NCBI GenBank assembly: GCA_963840565.1
Contig: CAWIZH010000006.1
Span: forward strand, 62,001 to 126,000
Direction of reading: 5' to 3'
Source of the DNA: VRUE01 sp963840565
GTDB lineage: Bacteria > Actinomycetota > Thermoleophilia > Solirubrobacterales > 70-9
Length of the DNA stretch: 64,000 nucleotides
How positions within the stretch are numbered: the stretch's first letter is position 1; each line of letters opens with the position of its first letter. Under the pieces are notes generated by a model, which ran no database searches, was not told the DNA's origin, and was given only the letters and a program-made list of their open reading frames with translations. Below, piece by piece: positions 50,150-58,334 of this stretch. Position numbers and translations under genes: made by a program.

Positions 50150-51157
50150 ATGCCGACGGCCGATCTCAGCTCCAGCTTCAACTCGTTCTTCAACGCCACA
50201 ACGGCCTTCTTCGCGCACCTCTCCGATATCCGCTGGACGCCGTTCGTCATTGCCCTCGGCTTCCTGCTGGCGATGCAGCTCTGCCGTGCCTGGGCCTGGC
50301 GCAACGTGCTCCACGCGGCCTACCCCGGCGAGCGCATCTCCTTCACCCACCTGAGCGCCGCCTACCTCGCCGGGGCGGGGATCAACGCGGTGATTCCGGC
50401 CCACGCGGGCGACGTCACCAAGGTCTTCCTGGTCAAGCGTCAGATCCCCAACTCGTCCTACCCGGCGGTCACCTCTTCCTTCCTCGTACAGACGGTTTTC
50501 GACAGCACCGTTGGCGCTCTGGTCCTCCTCTACGCGATCACTCAGGGACTGCTGCCGCCGCTGCCGCAGATCCCCGACCTGCCGGCCTTCGAGATCTCCT
50601 TCTGGGCCGACCACCCGCAGACGCTGCTGATCGTCACCGCGGTGCTGCTGCTGGCGATCGCGATCGGGGTCTACTACCTCGCCCACCACGTGCGGCGCTT
50701 CTGGGACCGGGTCAAACAGGGGCTGGTAATCCTCAGGCAGCCGCGCCGCTACCTGCGCGAGGTGGCGGCCTGGCAGGGGGCCGGCTGGCTCTGTCGCTTC
50801 GGCGCCTTCTGGTTCTTCCTCGAGGCCTTCGGCATCGGCGGCTCGGTCGGCAACGTGATGCTGGTGATGAGCGTGCAGGCGATCGCCAACATCATCCCCT
50901 TCACCCCGGGTGGCGCCGGCGCCCAGCAGGCGCTGCTGGTGGCGACGCTGAAGGGCCCGTCGCGCTCCGCCGTCCTCTCCTTCTCGGTCGGGACCCAGAT
51001 CGCGATGGCGGCCTGGTCGGTTGTGCTCGGCTTCGCCGCGATGCTGCTCGTCTTCAGGACGACCGACTGGCGAGGGTTGATTCGCCAGGCTGAAGACGAT
51101 GCCGCGCAGGAGAAAGCCGGGGCGGCCGCGAGCACGTCCGCAGCCGGCACTCGCTGA
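50150..51157 (+). CDS. LPG synthase TM-domain / YbhN-family membrane protein
   Basis: 335 residues with seven to eight membrane segments. Family motifs: RAWAWRNVLHAAYPGERISF (about 45), AGAGINAVIPAHAGDVTKVF (about 80-99) and NIIPFTPGGAGAQQALLVAT (about 247). These match the lysylphosphatidylglycerol synthase transmembrane (flippase) domain without the catalytic aminoacyl-transfer domain. Probably moves or modifies an envelope lipid; substrate unknown. Confidence 0.8.
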   Translation: MPTADLSSSFNSFFNATTAFFAHLSDIRWTPFVIALGFLLAMQLCRAWAWRNVLHAAYPGERISFTHLSAAYLAGAGINAVIPAHAGDVTKVFLVKRQIPNSSYPAVTSSFLVQTVFDSTVGALVLLYAITQGLLPPLPQIPDLPAFEISFWADHPQTLLIVTAVLLLAIAIGVYYLAHHVRRFWDRVKQGLVILRQPRRYLREVAAWQGAGWLCRFGAFWFFLEAFGIGGSVGNVMLVMSVQAIANIIPFTPGGAGAQQALLVATLKGPSRSAVLSFSVGTQIAMAAWSVVLGFAAMLLVFRTTDWRGLIRQAEDDAAQEKAGAAASTSAAGTR

Positions 51158-51181
51158 GCTTCCCCGAAGCCGCGAATCAGG

Positions 51182-51232
51182 CGAACTGCATCAAATTTCC
51201 GACCCAGCAGGCAGGGAATTTGATGCAGTTCG
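51182..51232. repeat. Palindrome over the CrtA-like stop codon
   Basis: cgaactgcatcaaatt (51182-51197) pairs perfectly with aatttgatgcagttcg (51217-51232) around a 19-nt loop. It sits between convergent genes, and the minus-strand gene ends inside it: its final residues TASNSLPAGSEI and TGA are palindrome sequence. Confidence 0.8.
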
Positions 51233-51901
51233 GAGGTTGAGCGGGTCGCGGCCTTCCCATTCGCCTTCGGAGCGGTAGGGGCGGAAGCGGATGAAGGCGG
51301 ATTCGTGGTGAAAGGGGCACTCGCGGTCGGCCCGCACCGCGGCCATGTGCGTTCCGCCGTCGCGGTAGGAGTAGTCGCGCATCGCCGCGGCGCTGCTCCA
51401 GAGCGAGAAGGTGGAGACGAGGCGGGTCGGGCGGGCGAGGCCGATCGAGGCCAGCAGGCCCGGCGCCTCGACGACCTCCGCTTCGGCCGGGCCGGCGCTG
51501 CGCAGGAACGGTCGCAGTCGCGTCAGTCGCGGCCGGCCGAGGGTCAGCACCGCCACCGGCTCGTCGTCATCGACGGGGAGCTTCCGCTTGGGGAGGCCTG
51601 GGATCGCGGGCCAGGCCCCGGAGACCCGCAGCGGCTCGAGGCGGGTGTGCCAGCCGGCAGTGAGAAGGCGCGCCAACGGATCGGCGCTGCGGCTGAAGTC
51701 GTCGAGGGCGTCGTCGCCGTCCCAGGCGGCGATCAAGCCGAAACGGCCGGGGTAGAGCGGTATCCCGCCGCCGCCCTGTCGTGCGGTGACCGTCGTCTCC
51801 GCGTAGCGCAGGCCCGGCACAGAGCCTGGGTGCGGCCGCCGTCGCAACGCGGTGAGCATCCGTGGGAGGCCGACATCGACGATGTGCACGGAGACGATCA
51901 T
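51191..51901 (-). CDS. CrtA (spheroidene monooxygenase)-like protein
   Basis: 236 residues. The C-terminal half has TRLVSTFSLWSSAAAMRDYS and ECPFHHESAFIRFRP, the heme-region signature of the CrtA family; the N-terminal half is a ferredoxin-like fold as in dimeric alpha-beta barrels. CrtA proteins oxygenate carotenoids, but many actinobacterial members lie outside carotenoid clusters and no crt gene is near, so the substrate is open. Good ribosome site AAGGAAGG. Divergent from a TetR regulator with shared operators. Confidence 0.7.
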   Translation of the reverse strand: MIVSVHIVDVGLPRMLTALRRRPHPGSVPGLRYAETTVTARQGGGGIPLYPGRFGLIAAWDGDDALDDFSRSADPLARLLTAGWHTRLEPLRVSGAWPAIPGLPKRKLPVDDDEPVAVLTLGRPRLTRLRPFLRSAGPAEAEVVEAPGLLASIGLARPTRLVSTFSLWSSAAAMRDYSYRDGGTHMAAVRADRECPFHHESAFIRFRPYRSEGEWEGRDPLNLRTASNSLPAGSEI

Positions 51902-51931
51902 GTTGTCCCTTCCTTCCGCGGGGAGAGTTAA

Positions 51932-51980
51932 CCTAGCGATGACTAGGAAGTTGCCGAGACCGTACTTAGGGATAACTAGG
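51932..51980. promoter_or_regulatory. Paired operator sites between CrtA-like and TetR genes
   Basis: CCTAG-cgatga-CTAGG at 51932-51947 and CTTAG-ggataa-CTAGG at 51965-51980 share one design (5-bp half-sites, 6-nt gap) and are 33 nt apart, about three helical turns. The first site covers ATG 51939. Probable TetR binding sites controlling both divergent genes. Confidence 0.5.
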
Positions 51981-52625
51981 TTGTCAAGCGCAGAGAAGAC
52001 GACTACAGCGAGGAAACGCCTCAGCGCCGCCGAGCGGCGCGAGACAATCGAAGCTGCGGCGACCGGGCTCTTTGCCGAGCGCGGCTATCAGGGCGCCTCG
52101 ATCGACGAGATCGCCCGCCGCTCGGGCGTGACACCGCCGGTCGTCTACGACCACTTCGCCTCCAAGCAGGACCTCTACCGGCGCCTGCTGGAGCGCCACT
52201 TCGCCGAGCTGCGCCAGGTCTGGCGCCAGCACTTCGTCGGCGAGGATCCACCGGGGCAGCGGGTCGCCCGCTCCTTCGACGCCTGGTTTGCCTACATCGA
52301 GGCGCATCCATTCGCCGGCCGCATGCTCTTCCGCGACACCACCGGCGACCCGAAGATCGAGGCGATGCACCAGGAGGTGGCGGCGAGCAGCCGGGCCGCG
52401 ATCATGGCCCTCTTCGCCAGCGATCCCGGCGCCGAGAAGGTGATCGGGCCGGAGGCCGAGGAGGGCCTCGAAATGGCCTGGATCGTGATGCGCGGCGTGC
52501 TCCAGGGCCTGGCAATGTGGTGGTACGAGCATCCGCAGGTCCCCCGCGAGCGCGTCGTCAGCACGGCGATGAACGCGCTCTGGGTCGGCTGGGAGCGAAC
52601 CCAGGCGGGCCAAGCCTGGGGCTAG
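51939..52625 (+). CDS. TetR-family transcription regulator
   Basis: 228 residues. N-terminal HTH: RETIEAAATGLFAERGYQGA, SIDEIARRSGVTPPVVYDHF, ASKQDLYRRLLERH (about 32-85). The C-terminal ligand domain is helical (AWFAYIEAHPFAGRMLFRDT). ATG 51939 has GGGGAGAG 11 nt upstream, but an operator-like site covers it; TTG 51981 is an alternative that would place both operator sites outside the gene. Likely repressor of itself and the divergent CrtA-like gene. Confidence 0.82.
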   Translation: MTRKLPRPYLGITRLSSAEKTTTARKRLSAAERRETIEAAATGLFAERGYQGASIDEIARRSGVTPPVVYDHFASKQDLYRRLLERHFAELRQVWRQHFVGEDPPGQRVARSFDAWFAYIEAHPFAGRMLFRDTTGDPKIEAMHQEVAASSRAAIMALFASDPGAEKVIGPEAEEGLEMAWIVMRGVLQGLAMWWYEHPQVPRERVVSTAMNALWVGWERTQAGQAWG

Positions 52626-52631
52626 CCGGCC

Positions 52632-53063
52632 TCAGCGAGCCAGGGGGTTGACCCAGCGGACGCCCTCGAAACGCGAGAAGTCGTTGTCGCTGGAGCAGAG
52701 CTCGGCGCCGTGTTCGATCGCCAACGCGGCGAGATGGGCGTCGGTGGTCAGGTTGCCGGCTGTGCCAAGCGGCTGCAGCAACCGCCTCAAGGTTGCGGCA
52801 TGTGCGCCGGCCGGCTCGACGATTGTGGCGACCGGCTGCGCGAGCCATTCGTCGATGTGCTCGAGGGCGTCACCAGGCTGGAGCGGTTGCTCGATCGCGG
52901 CCGGGTTTGTGGAGATGCGCAGAAAGCCGAGCAGGACGATCCAGGCAAACGCGATCGCCTCCGTGCCTGAGAGAACTGCCTCCAACCATTCGCGTGCTGG
53001 ATCGTGGGACGGCGATTCCTCGTCGATGGCGTAAAGAAGCAGGTTGACGTCGGGCAGCTTCAC
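52632..53063 (-). CDS. PIN-domain toxin, VapC-like
   Basis: 143 residues starting MKLPDVNLLLYAIDEESPSH: Asp 5 is the first PIN acid. FLRISTNPA and NLTTDAHLAALAIEHGAELC, then SSDNDFSRFEGVRW, supply the later acidic residues, typical of the VapC subgroup with TDAHLAALA. Start overlaps the antitoxin stop by 4 nt. Convergent with the TetR gene, 6 nt apart. Confidence 0.87.
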   Translation of the reverse strand: MKLPDVNLLLYAIDEESPSHDPAREWLEAVLSGTEAIAFAWIVLLGFLRISTNPAAIEQPLQPGDALEHIDEWLAQPVATIVEPAGAHAATLRRLLQPLGTAGNLTTDAHLAALAIEHGAELCSSDNDFSRFEGVRWVNPLAR

Positions 53064-53323
53064 TTGCGCAGGGCCATCTTTCGCAGGATCTCTTCGTCTT
53101 CGAGTTCACCTGCCAGCTGCAGGGCCTTGTCGAGATTCACACCAGGCCGTGCGCCCATCTTGGCCGTGCGTACCTTGAAGGGCTTGGCGCGCGTGTGCCC
53201 GTCGTTGTCCAGTCCCCTGCGAACACTCGAGTTGAGCGCCTCCTTGAATGAGATGTCCTTCCTGCGCATCTCCTCTTTCAGCTTGGCGGCGACGTCGGGA
53301 TCTAGGGTGACAGTTGTTCGCAT
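53060..53323 (-). CDS. VapB-like antitoxin
   Basis: 87 residues from ATG 53323 (MRTTVTLDPDVAAKLKEEMR, ribbon-helix-helix; ATGs at 53332 and 53335 are alternatives). FKEALNSSVRRGL is the second helix region, and the acidic C-terminus (AGELEDEEILRKMALRK) should cover the toxin. The frame is open upstream only because of a frameshift in the neighbouring gene; the antitoxin is a separate gene. Confidence 0.8.
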   Translation of the reverse strand: MRTTVTLDPDVAAKLKEEMRRKDISFKEALNSSVRRGLDNDGHTRAKPFKVRTAKMGARPGVNLDKALQLAGELEDEEILRKMALRK

Positions 53324-53364
53324 CAGTAGCATCATTGCATCATATTTCTTGCTGTCATGATGCT

Positions 53365-54022
53365 CTAGCTCGACCAGCCCGGATAGCGGCCCGCGATGCG
53401 CCACTGCCAGGGTGGGCGTTCGCCGGCCGGGAAGTCGTAGTGGTTGCGGCCGGGGAGGGTCTCCAGCGGGACCAGGGCGGGGTCGTCTTTGAGTAGGACG
53501 GGGATGTTGCCGGCGGCGTCGATCTGGGCTTGGCCGGCGCGGCGGACGATGCGTTCCCAGCCGAGCGTCGGGGCGGTAGAGCCAGTAGGTCAGCTCGACC
53601 CAGCCGTCGCTGCGGCGGTCGAGGAGCTGGGTGAAGGCGGTCGTGCGCCGGCGCGAGGCGGTCAGGTGGGGGCCGGCGGCGACGGCGCAGCTTTCGCGGC
53701 GGCAGCGGCGGAAGTCGACCGGGACCAGGGGCAGGCCGGAGGGGCCGGGCTTGGCCTCGGGCGCCGGTGCCAAGGCCCGGGCGAGGCGAGCCAGCGGCCA
53801 ACCGTAGGCGGGGACAAGTGGATGGTGGCGGCAGGCGTCGGGGATTCGCGGCGCGCAGGCGATCCGCTTCGCGATCGCCCCCGCCAGGCTGCGGCCGGCG
53901 TCGACTTTGCCGCCCGCGGCGACGGCGGCGATCGCGGCGAGCAGCAGCAGCGCGATCAGCGCGACCAGGCCCGCCTGCTCGACGCTTGCCGATCCCCGCT
54001 CTGTCTCCCGCGTCTGGGCCAT
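53365..54022 (-). CDS. TadE/TadG-like single-pass membrane protein (one-base frameshift)
   Basis: N-terminus MAQTRETERGSASVEQAGLV followed by ALIALLLLAAIAAVAAGG: a class III/pilin-like leader with the SASVEQ-x-G box typical of TadE-like proteins. Cysteines (RIACAPRIPDACRHH; RRCRRESCAVA) suggest an exported domain. Past YWLYRPDAR the frame turns to nonsense; removing one base near 53558-53563 gives WERIVRRAGQAQIDAAGNIP, on to GERPPWQWRIAGRYPGWSS and a stop at 53365. Corrected length is about 218 residues. Function unknown. Confidence 0.6.
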
Positions 54023-54111
54023 GGTGCCGAACCTAGGGAGAGGGAGCGCGCGCGTGGTGCGCTAAATGTCACGGCTTTGCCCCATCACCGTGTTCTGCTT
54101 TGATGTGGCCA

Positions 54112-54381
54112 ATGGAGGACAGTCCCTTCAACCTCTTCGGCGACCCCGACGAGTTCCGCGCCCGGATGGAGGAGCTCTCGGAACAGATGCAGTCCTCCCA
54201 GCGCGTCGCCTGGGCCGACAACGCGATCAAGCTGGCGGTCGAGATGACCGTCGCCTCGATCGGCCGCCTCGACCTCTCCGGCAGCCCCGATGAGCAGGCG
54301 ATGCAGGTCCGCGACGCGATTCGCGTCCTCTTCCCCGAGTCGGTGACCTTGGTCCGCGAGGCGCGTGAGGGGCTTTCCTAG
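54112..54381 (+). CDS. Small hypothetical protein
   Basis: 89 residues beginning MEDSPFNLFGDPDEFRARME; ATG 54103 is also possible. Acidic and mostly helical (ELSEQMQSSQRVAWADNAIK), no membrane segment. I do not recognise it. Its stop is directly followed by the palindromic element at 54384. Confidence 0.5.
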   Translation: MEDSPFNLFGDPDEFRARMEELSEQMQSSQRVAWADNAIKLAVEMTVASIGRLDLSGSPDEQAMQVRDAIRVLFPESVTLVREAREGLS

Positions 54382-54383
54382 AC

Positions 54384-54497
54384 GGGCCCATCCCAGTAGG
54401 GGTTCCACTTAACTTTTTGGATGGAGAGTCGCCTGCTGACGCCTCAAGGTTGGCGCCCAAAAAGTACAAGACGTTCCACCCCTACTGGGATGGGCCC
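54384..54497 (-). repeat. Palindromic element, family P7, copy 1
   Basis: 114 bp with perfect 19-bp arms: GGGCCCATCCCAGTAGGGG (54384-54402) and its complement at 54479-54497. On the minus strand the interior carries CGTCTTGTACTTTTTGGGCG and AAAAAGTTAAGTGGA. Both inner motifs recur in the element at 56456-56565 in the opposite orientation. Confidence 0.88.
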
Positions 54498-54509
54498 TAG
54501 CTCAATCGC

Positions 54510-55161
54510 TTAGAGCAGCTCGAAGTGCAGCACGGTGGCGCTGCCACGTCTCGTGGCTGCGGCCGTTAGCTCCAATGGGACGGCCGCGAGTAGGGCTGGG
54601 ATTGCGACCACTACGCAGATCAGGCCGTCGAGGCGGCGTTGCCAGCGGCTTCTCGGCTGGGACGGCGCTCGTTCGGCCGAGTGCACCGAGGGCTACGTTG
54701 CGGCCGAAGGTGAAGCCGTTGAGGATCGTTTGCCACATCGTCGTGATGCCGGCGCCCGGCGACCAGCGGGCCTTGGTTACGACCTGGTCGCGGTTGGCGA
54801 CCAGGCGGCGCACCGACTCGACCGTGAACAGGTAGCGGCTGCCCGGCTGCAGTCCGGCCCAGCCGGCGCCGCCGATCCAGGCGGCGAAGCCGCCCCGATT
54901 GGCGATCCGCGTCACCTCTCCGTCGCTGAAATGGTCCAGAGCGGCCAGCGCCTCCGCGACCCCGCCCGATTCGCCGACCACGCCGAGCCCGCAGCTCTCG
55001 CAGCGGCTGACCGGGCCGGCGAGGCCGGACCGCAGATCGATCCAGCCGAAGAGCGGCTCGCCGCAGGCGGGGCAGGGCGGGTTCTCGGGCCCGGCGCCGG
55101 CCTCGAGGGGGACGACGGAGGCGGGACGCAGGCCACTCGGGGTCGCTCGCTCGCTGCTCAT
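54510..55161 (-). CDS. Zinc-ribbon protein with C-terminal membrane segment (one-base frameshift)
   Basis: N-terminal four-cysteine zinc ribbon: PPCPACGEPLFGW ... VSRCESCGLGVVG (about 28-62). A middle domain (HFSDGEVTRIANRGGFAAWI) is unrecognised. After about residue 160 the uncorrected frame is arginine/proline-rich nonsense, whereas the +1 frame reads RRLDGLICVVVAIPALLAAV, PLELTAAATRRGSATVLHFE, a plausible membrane helix and tail ending at TAA 54510. One extra base between about 54640 and 54685 explains it. Corrected length is about 216 residues. Confidence 0.55.
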
Positions 55162-55181
55162 CGCAGGTAGCGTACGGCGCA

Positions 55182-55628
55182 GTGAAGTTGAGCGAGATCA
55201 TGACCGCCGGCGTCGTCACCGCCGCCCCCGAGGCGAGCGCGATCTCGGTCGCCCGCCAGATGCGTGATCACCGCGTCGGCTCGGTCGTGATCGTCGACCC
55301 AAGCGGTTCGCCGCTGGCGATGGTCACCGACCGCGATCTCGCCCTGCGCGTCTTCGCCGCGGGCGCCGACGCCGAGGCCGCCGTTGGCGAGCACGCTTCC
55401 CGGCCGCTGATCTGCGGCGAGCCGGCGATGGAGCTCGAGGAGGCCGCGGCGCTGATGGTGCAGCACCGGGTGCGGCGGCTCCCGGTCGTCGATGCGGATA
55501 GGCTCGCCGGCATCGTCACGCTCGACGACATCGCCGTGCGCACCGGGGACCTCGAGGTGGCGCAGAAGATGACCGCCGAGGTGATCGAGGGCGCCCTGCC
55601 CCAGTTCTACTTCCGCGAGCGTGGCTGA
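55182..55628 (+). CDS. CBS-pair domain protein
   Basis: 148 residues, essentially two CBS motifs: KLSEIMTAGVVTAAPEASAI, GSVVIVDPSGSPLAMVTDRD (first, 1-60) and LMVQHRVRRLPVVDADRLAG, IVTLDDIAVRT (second, about 85-125). Such stand-alone pairs bind adenine nucleotides and act as energy sensors; the partner is not known. It lies 3 nt before the membrane-protein gene, so they form one operon. Confidence 0.82.
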   Translation: MKLSEIMTAGVVTAAPEASAISVARQMRDHRVGSVVIVDPSGSPLAMVTDRDLALRVFAAGADAEAAVGEHASRPLICGEPAMELEEAAALMVQHRVRRLPVVDADRLAGIVTLDDIAVRTGDLEVAQKMTAEVIEGALPQFYFRERG

Positions 55629-55631
55629 GCG

Positions 55632-56471
55632 ATGAGCCCGCGCCGGGCCCAGATCGCCTGGGAGGAGCGGTGGTCGCGGCCGACGGCAGTGGCGACGCTC
55701 GCCTCGGTGGTCTTCGTGATCGCCGCGATCATCGTCGCCACCCAGGGGGTCGGCAGCGGCAGCGGCGATTCCGGACTGCTGCGCGACGTCGACCACCACC
55801 GCACGGCCCAGATGATCTCCAGCATCCTGCAGGCGATCGGGGTCGGGCTGCTCGCGGCGCCGCTCTACTACCTCTTCCGCGCCGCCAACTCGCGCAGCGA
55901 CCGCATGCGCGGCCAGCTCGTCGGCGTCGTTGTCGCCGCACCGCTCTTCCTCGCCGCGCTGGCGATCCTCAGCGGCGTCTCGACCCTGCACGCCGCTTCG
56001 GACTTCGTCTCCAACGAAGTCCCGCACCTGATCGCGAAGGGCGTCCCGCTCGACAGCGACCGCGCCAACGAAATCGCCAACGAAACGATCACCGAAGCGC
56101 CGCTGCGCCCGCTCGCCGCCGGCTTCGGCCTCGGTGGCCAGCTCGGCTTCGTCGTCGCCATGGTCTACACCTGCCTCTACGCGATGCGCGTCGGCCTCCT
56201 GCCCCGCTTCTGGGGCTCCCTGGGCATGGCCCTCGGCGCCGTCTCCTTCATCTTCTTCCAGTTCGCCCTGCTCTGGTTCGTCTACCTGGCCTTCCTCCTA
56301 ATAGGCCGAGTCCCCGGCGGAAAACCCCCAGCTTGGGAGTCAGGCGAAGCCATACCTTGGCCGACTCCCGGAGAGAAAGCCGCCGCCCAGATCTCACCCG
56401 AAGCTAACGGCGATCTGCCGATCCCCTGCCGAGGAACCCGAGGATCCGACGAGAAGGGCCAGTCTCAGTAG
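55632..56471 (+). CDS. Multi-pass membrane protein (DUF4386-like), unknown function
   Basis: 279 residues with about six hydrophobic segments (AVATLASVVFVIAAIIVATQ; ISSILQAIGVGLLAAPLYYL; VVVAAPLFLAALAILSGVST; FVVAMVYTCLYAMRVGLLPR; LGMALGAVSFIFFQFALLWF). Extracellular loop with HHRTAQ. The pattern resembles DUF4386-type proteins, from memory only. The last residues (GQSQ) and the TAG stop come from the left arm of the palindromic element at 56456-56565. Confidence 0.6.
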   Translation: MSPRRAQIAWEERWSRPTAVATLASVVFVIAAIIVATQGVGSGSGDSGLLRDVDHHRTAQMISSILQAIGVGLLAAPLYYLFRAANSRSDRMRGQLVGVVVAAPLFLAALAILSGVSTLHAASDFVSNEVPHLIAKGVPLDSDRANEIANETITEAPLRPLAAGFGLGGQLGFVVAMVYTCLYAMRVGLLPRFWGSLGMALGAVSFIFFQFALLWFVYLAFLLIGRVPGGKPPAWESGEAIPWPTPGEKAAAQISPEANGDLPIPCRGTRGSDEKGQSQ

Positions 56472-56565
56472 GTCGGAGCGTCTTGTACTTTTTTGGCGTC
56501 CACGCCCTCGGACGGCCCTAGCCGATTCGCAAAAAAGTTAAGCGGAGGCCTACTGAGACTGGCCC
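56456..56565 (+). repeat. Palindromic element, family P7, copy 2
   Basis: 110 bp with perfect 17-bp arms: GGGCCAGTCTCAGTAGG (56456-56472) and its complement (56549-56565). Interior CGTCTTGTACTTTTTTGGCG and AAAAAGTTAAGCGGA match copy 1. Against copy 1 the 17-bp arms differ at three positions, each matched by a compensating change in the other arm. It supplies the 3' ends of both convergent flanking genes. Confidence 0.88.
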
Positions 56566-58150
56566 GTAGCCGACCGCTTGCGCTGAGTCCGAATCTCGCT
56601 CAGGATGCGCTCCAGGCGAGGCTCTTGCGAGTGTGTCGACGAAGCTCATCGCCGCCGCGACGCCAGGGTGGATCGCGGCGATCCGCTCGTGCATCGCCTG
56701 GGCCACAGCACGGTAGGTCGGATGGCCCTCGCGGCCGGAGCGCAGCTCGATCAGGTGCATTGCCTCGCGCGCGTTGAGGTCGAGCGTGTAGCGGATTCGG
56801 TAGGCGAGGCTGAGCGCGTAGGGGGCCTGCTCGTGCAGTCCCGCGGCGACGAGACGCTCGTACTCCGCGCGTGAGACCTCCAGCGCCCGCTCGAACTCCT
56901 CGCCGGCGCCCGCTTCGCGCACCTCGTCGGGAACGCCGGCGCCGAGGTCCGGGCCCAGCCGCTGCCACTGGCAGGTCAGCATGCGGTGGCGCTGCAGGTC
57001 GCGGAAGGCGCCGTAGTCGGAGACGATCTCGAAGCGGTAGCGCAGCGACTCGAAGCCGCGGCCGGGGCGGTGGCGGCGGTTGCCACGCTCGCCCACCATC
57101 GCCGCCAGCAGCTCGGCCCGTTCGGTCGCTGTCGAGCACGTCGAGGCGGGCGAGGATCTCGGTCTCCGGGGTCGAGGCCGACTCGAAGAGGCAGGAGGCG
57201 AGCAGGGCCTCTTCGCTGCCATCGACGTGGACCAGTTCGACCGAGGGTGTGCCCTCGCCGGCGCCGCGCCGGTCGAGGCCGAGCCGCGAGACCCATTGCT
57301 CGGTCTGCTCGCGGCGCTGCTCGAGGTAGGCGACCCACTCACCACCGCGGTCGGGCCGCTCGACCCGGGAGACGAAGCTCGGCATCACCTGCTTCAGCTC
57401 GCCCAGGATCATGCCGCCGTACTCGCGCGCCTCGGGCAACGGCGAGGCCATCAGCCGCAGCAGCAGCTGCTCGTAGGCCTGGCCGGAGGCGTAGATGCCG
57501 ACGTGGCTCAGCGTCGCCGCCGGCAGCAGCCCGCGCAGCAGGTCGAGCGCCTTGGCCCGGATCGAGCGCTGCCAGGGCCCCTCGGGCTCGCCGTCGCCGC
57601 GCGGCCAGCGCTCCGCCGCCCAGCCCTCGACCTGGAGCAGCAGGCGCGAGTAGATCGAGAAGACCTCGTCCATCGCCGCGCCGAACTCGGGGCCGAGCTC
57701 CTCGTCGCGGTAGTAGCGGTAGCCGCCATCGCCGGGCAGCGGCTTGTCGTAGGGGATGTAGCGGGTCGACTGCTCGAGGTAGGCAGCGAGGCGGCCGCGC
57801 TGCAGCACCTTGGTGAGGATGTTGGAGACCCACTCGCAGGCGACGTGGGCGCCGCCGACCTGGGCGATCGAGTCGTCGCCGTAGCCGAGGAAGACGCGTT
57901 CGTAGAGCCCGGCGGCGCGCTCGCCCTCAGCGCCGTCAAAGGGCCGCGACCCGTCCTCGGCGTCGCTCGCAAACTCGTCGAGGTAGAGCCTGCGGACGGT
58001 CCCGGAATAGCGCGAATAGCGGGCAAAAAGTGCCCCCTTGACCGTCTCCGGCAAATTGACCAGGGCGAAGACGGGCCGGTCGAGGTTGGTGAAGTGGGGA
58101 GCGAGCAGAGCCTGCTCCTCGGCGGTGAAGGTCTCGGCCGGGTAGCGCAC
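56518..58150 (-). CDS. Tandem ThyX-like protein with degenerate motifs (one-base frameshift)
   Basis: About 543 residues after correction, two ThyX-fold halves. N-half: VKGALFARYSRYSGTVRRLY (about 38-57), AHVACEWVSNILTKVLQRGR, YLEQSTRYIPYDKP. C-half: DLQRHRMLTCQWQRLG (about 385) and SLAYRIRYTLDLNAREAMHL, IELRSGREGHPTYR. The classic ThyX signature RHRxxSxNxxSxR is broken in both halves, so thymidylate synthase activity is doubtful. The frame breaks near 57130-57140: LARLDVLDS continues only as ATERAELLAAMVGERG after removing one base. Start GTG 58150; the C-terminus runs through the palindromic element. Confidence 0.7.
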
Positions 58151-58334
58151 CGGCGCATCGTAGACATCGCTTCGGCGGGCCTGGCACGACCCGTTGAGAC
58201 GGAAACTGCGTCAAACGTCCCTAATTCGTCAACGGTGTCAAGAGTCACGCGCAGTGCCTTGACCGCCGCCGAGCCCACCGCTTTGCTCGCCTCCACTGCC
58301 GGCGATCGGCGCCGGCCTAGTGGAGGGAGGAGCT

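Noticed and set aside
53324..53600. Fusion of the VapB-like antitoxin to the upstream TadE-like protein
   Set aside because: The shared open frame is created by the frameshift in the TadE-like gene; in the correct frame that protein stops at 53365, before the antitoxin start.
54384..56565. Insertion sequence with transposase
   Set aside because: The enclosed genes (zinc ribbon, CBS, membrane protein) have no transposase motifs. Only a non-autonomous, MITE-like origin of the flanking elements remains possible.
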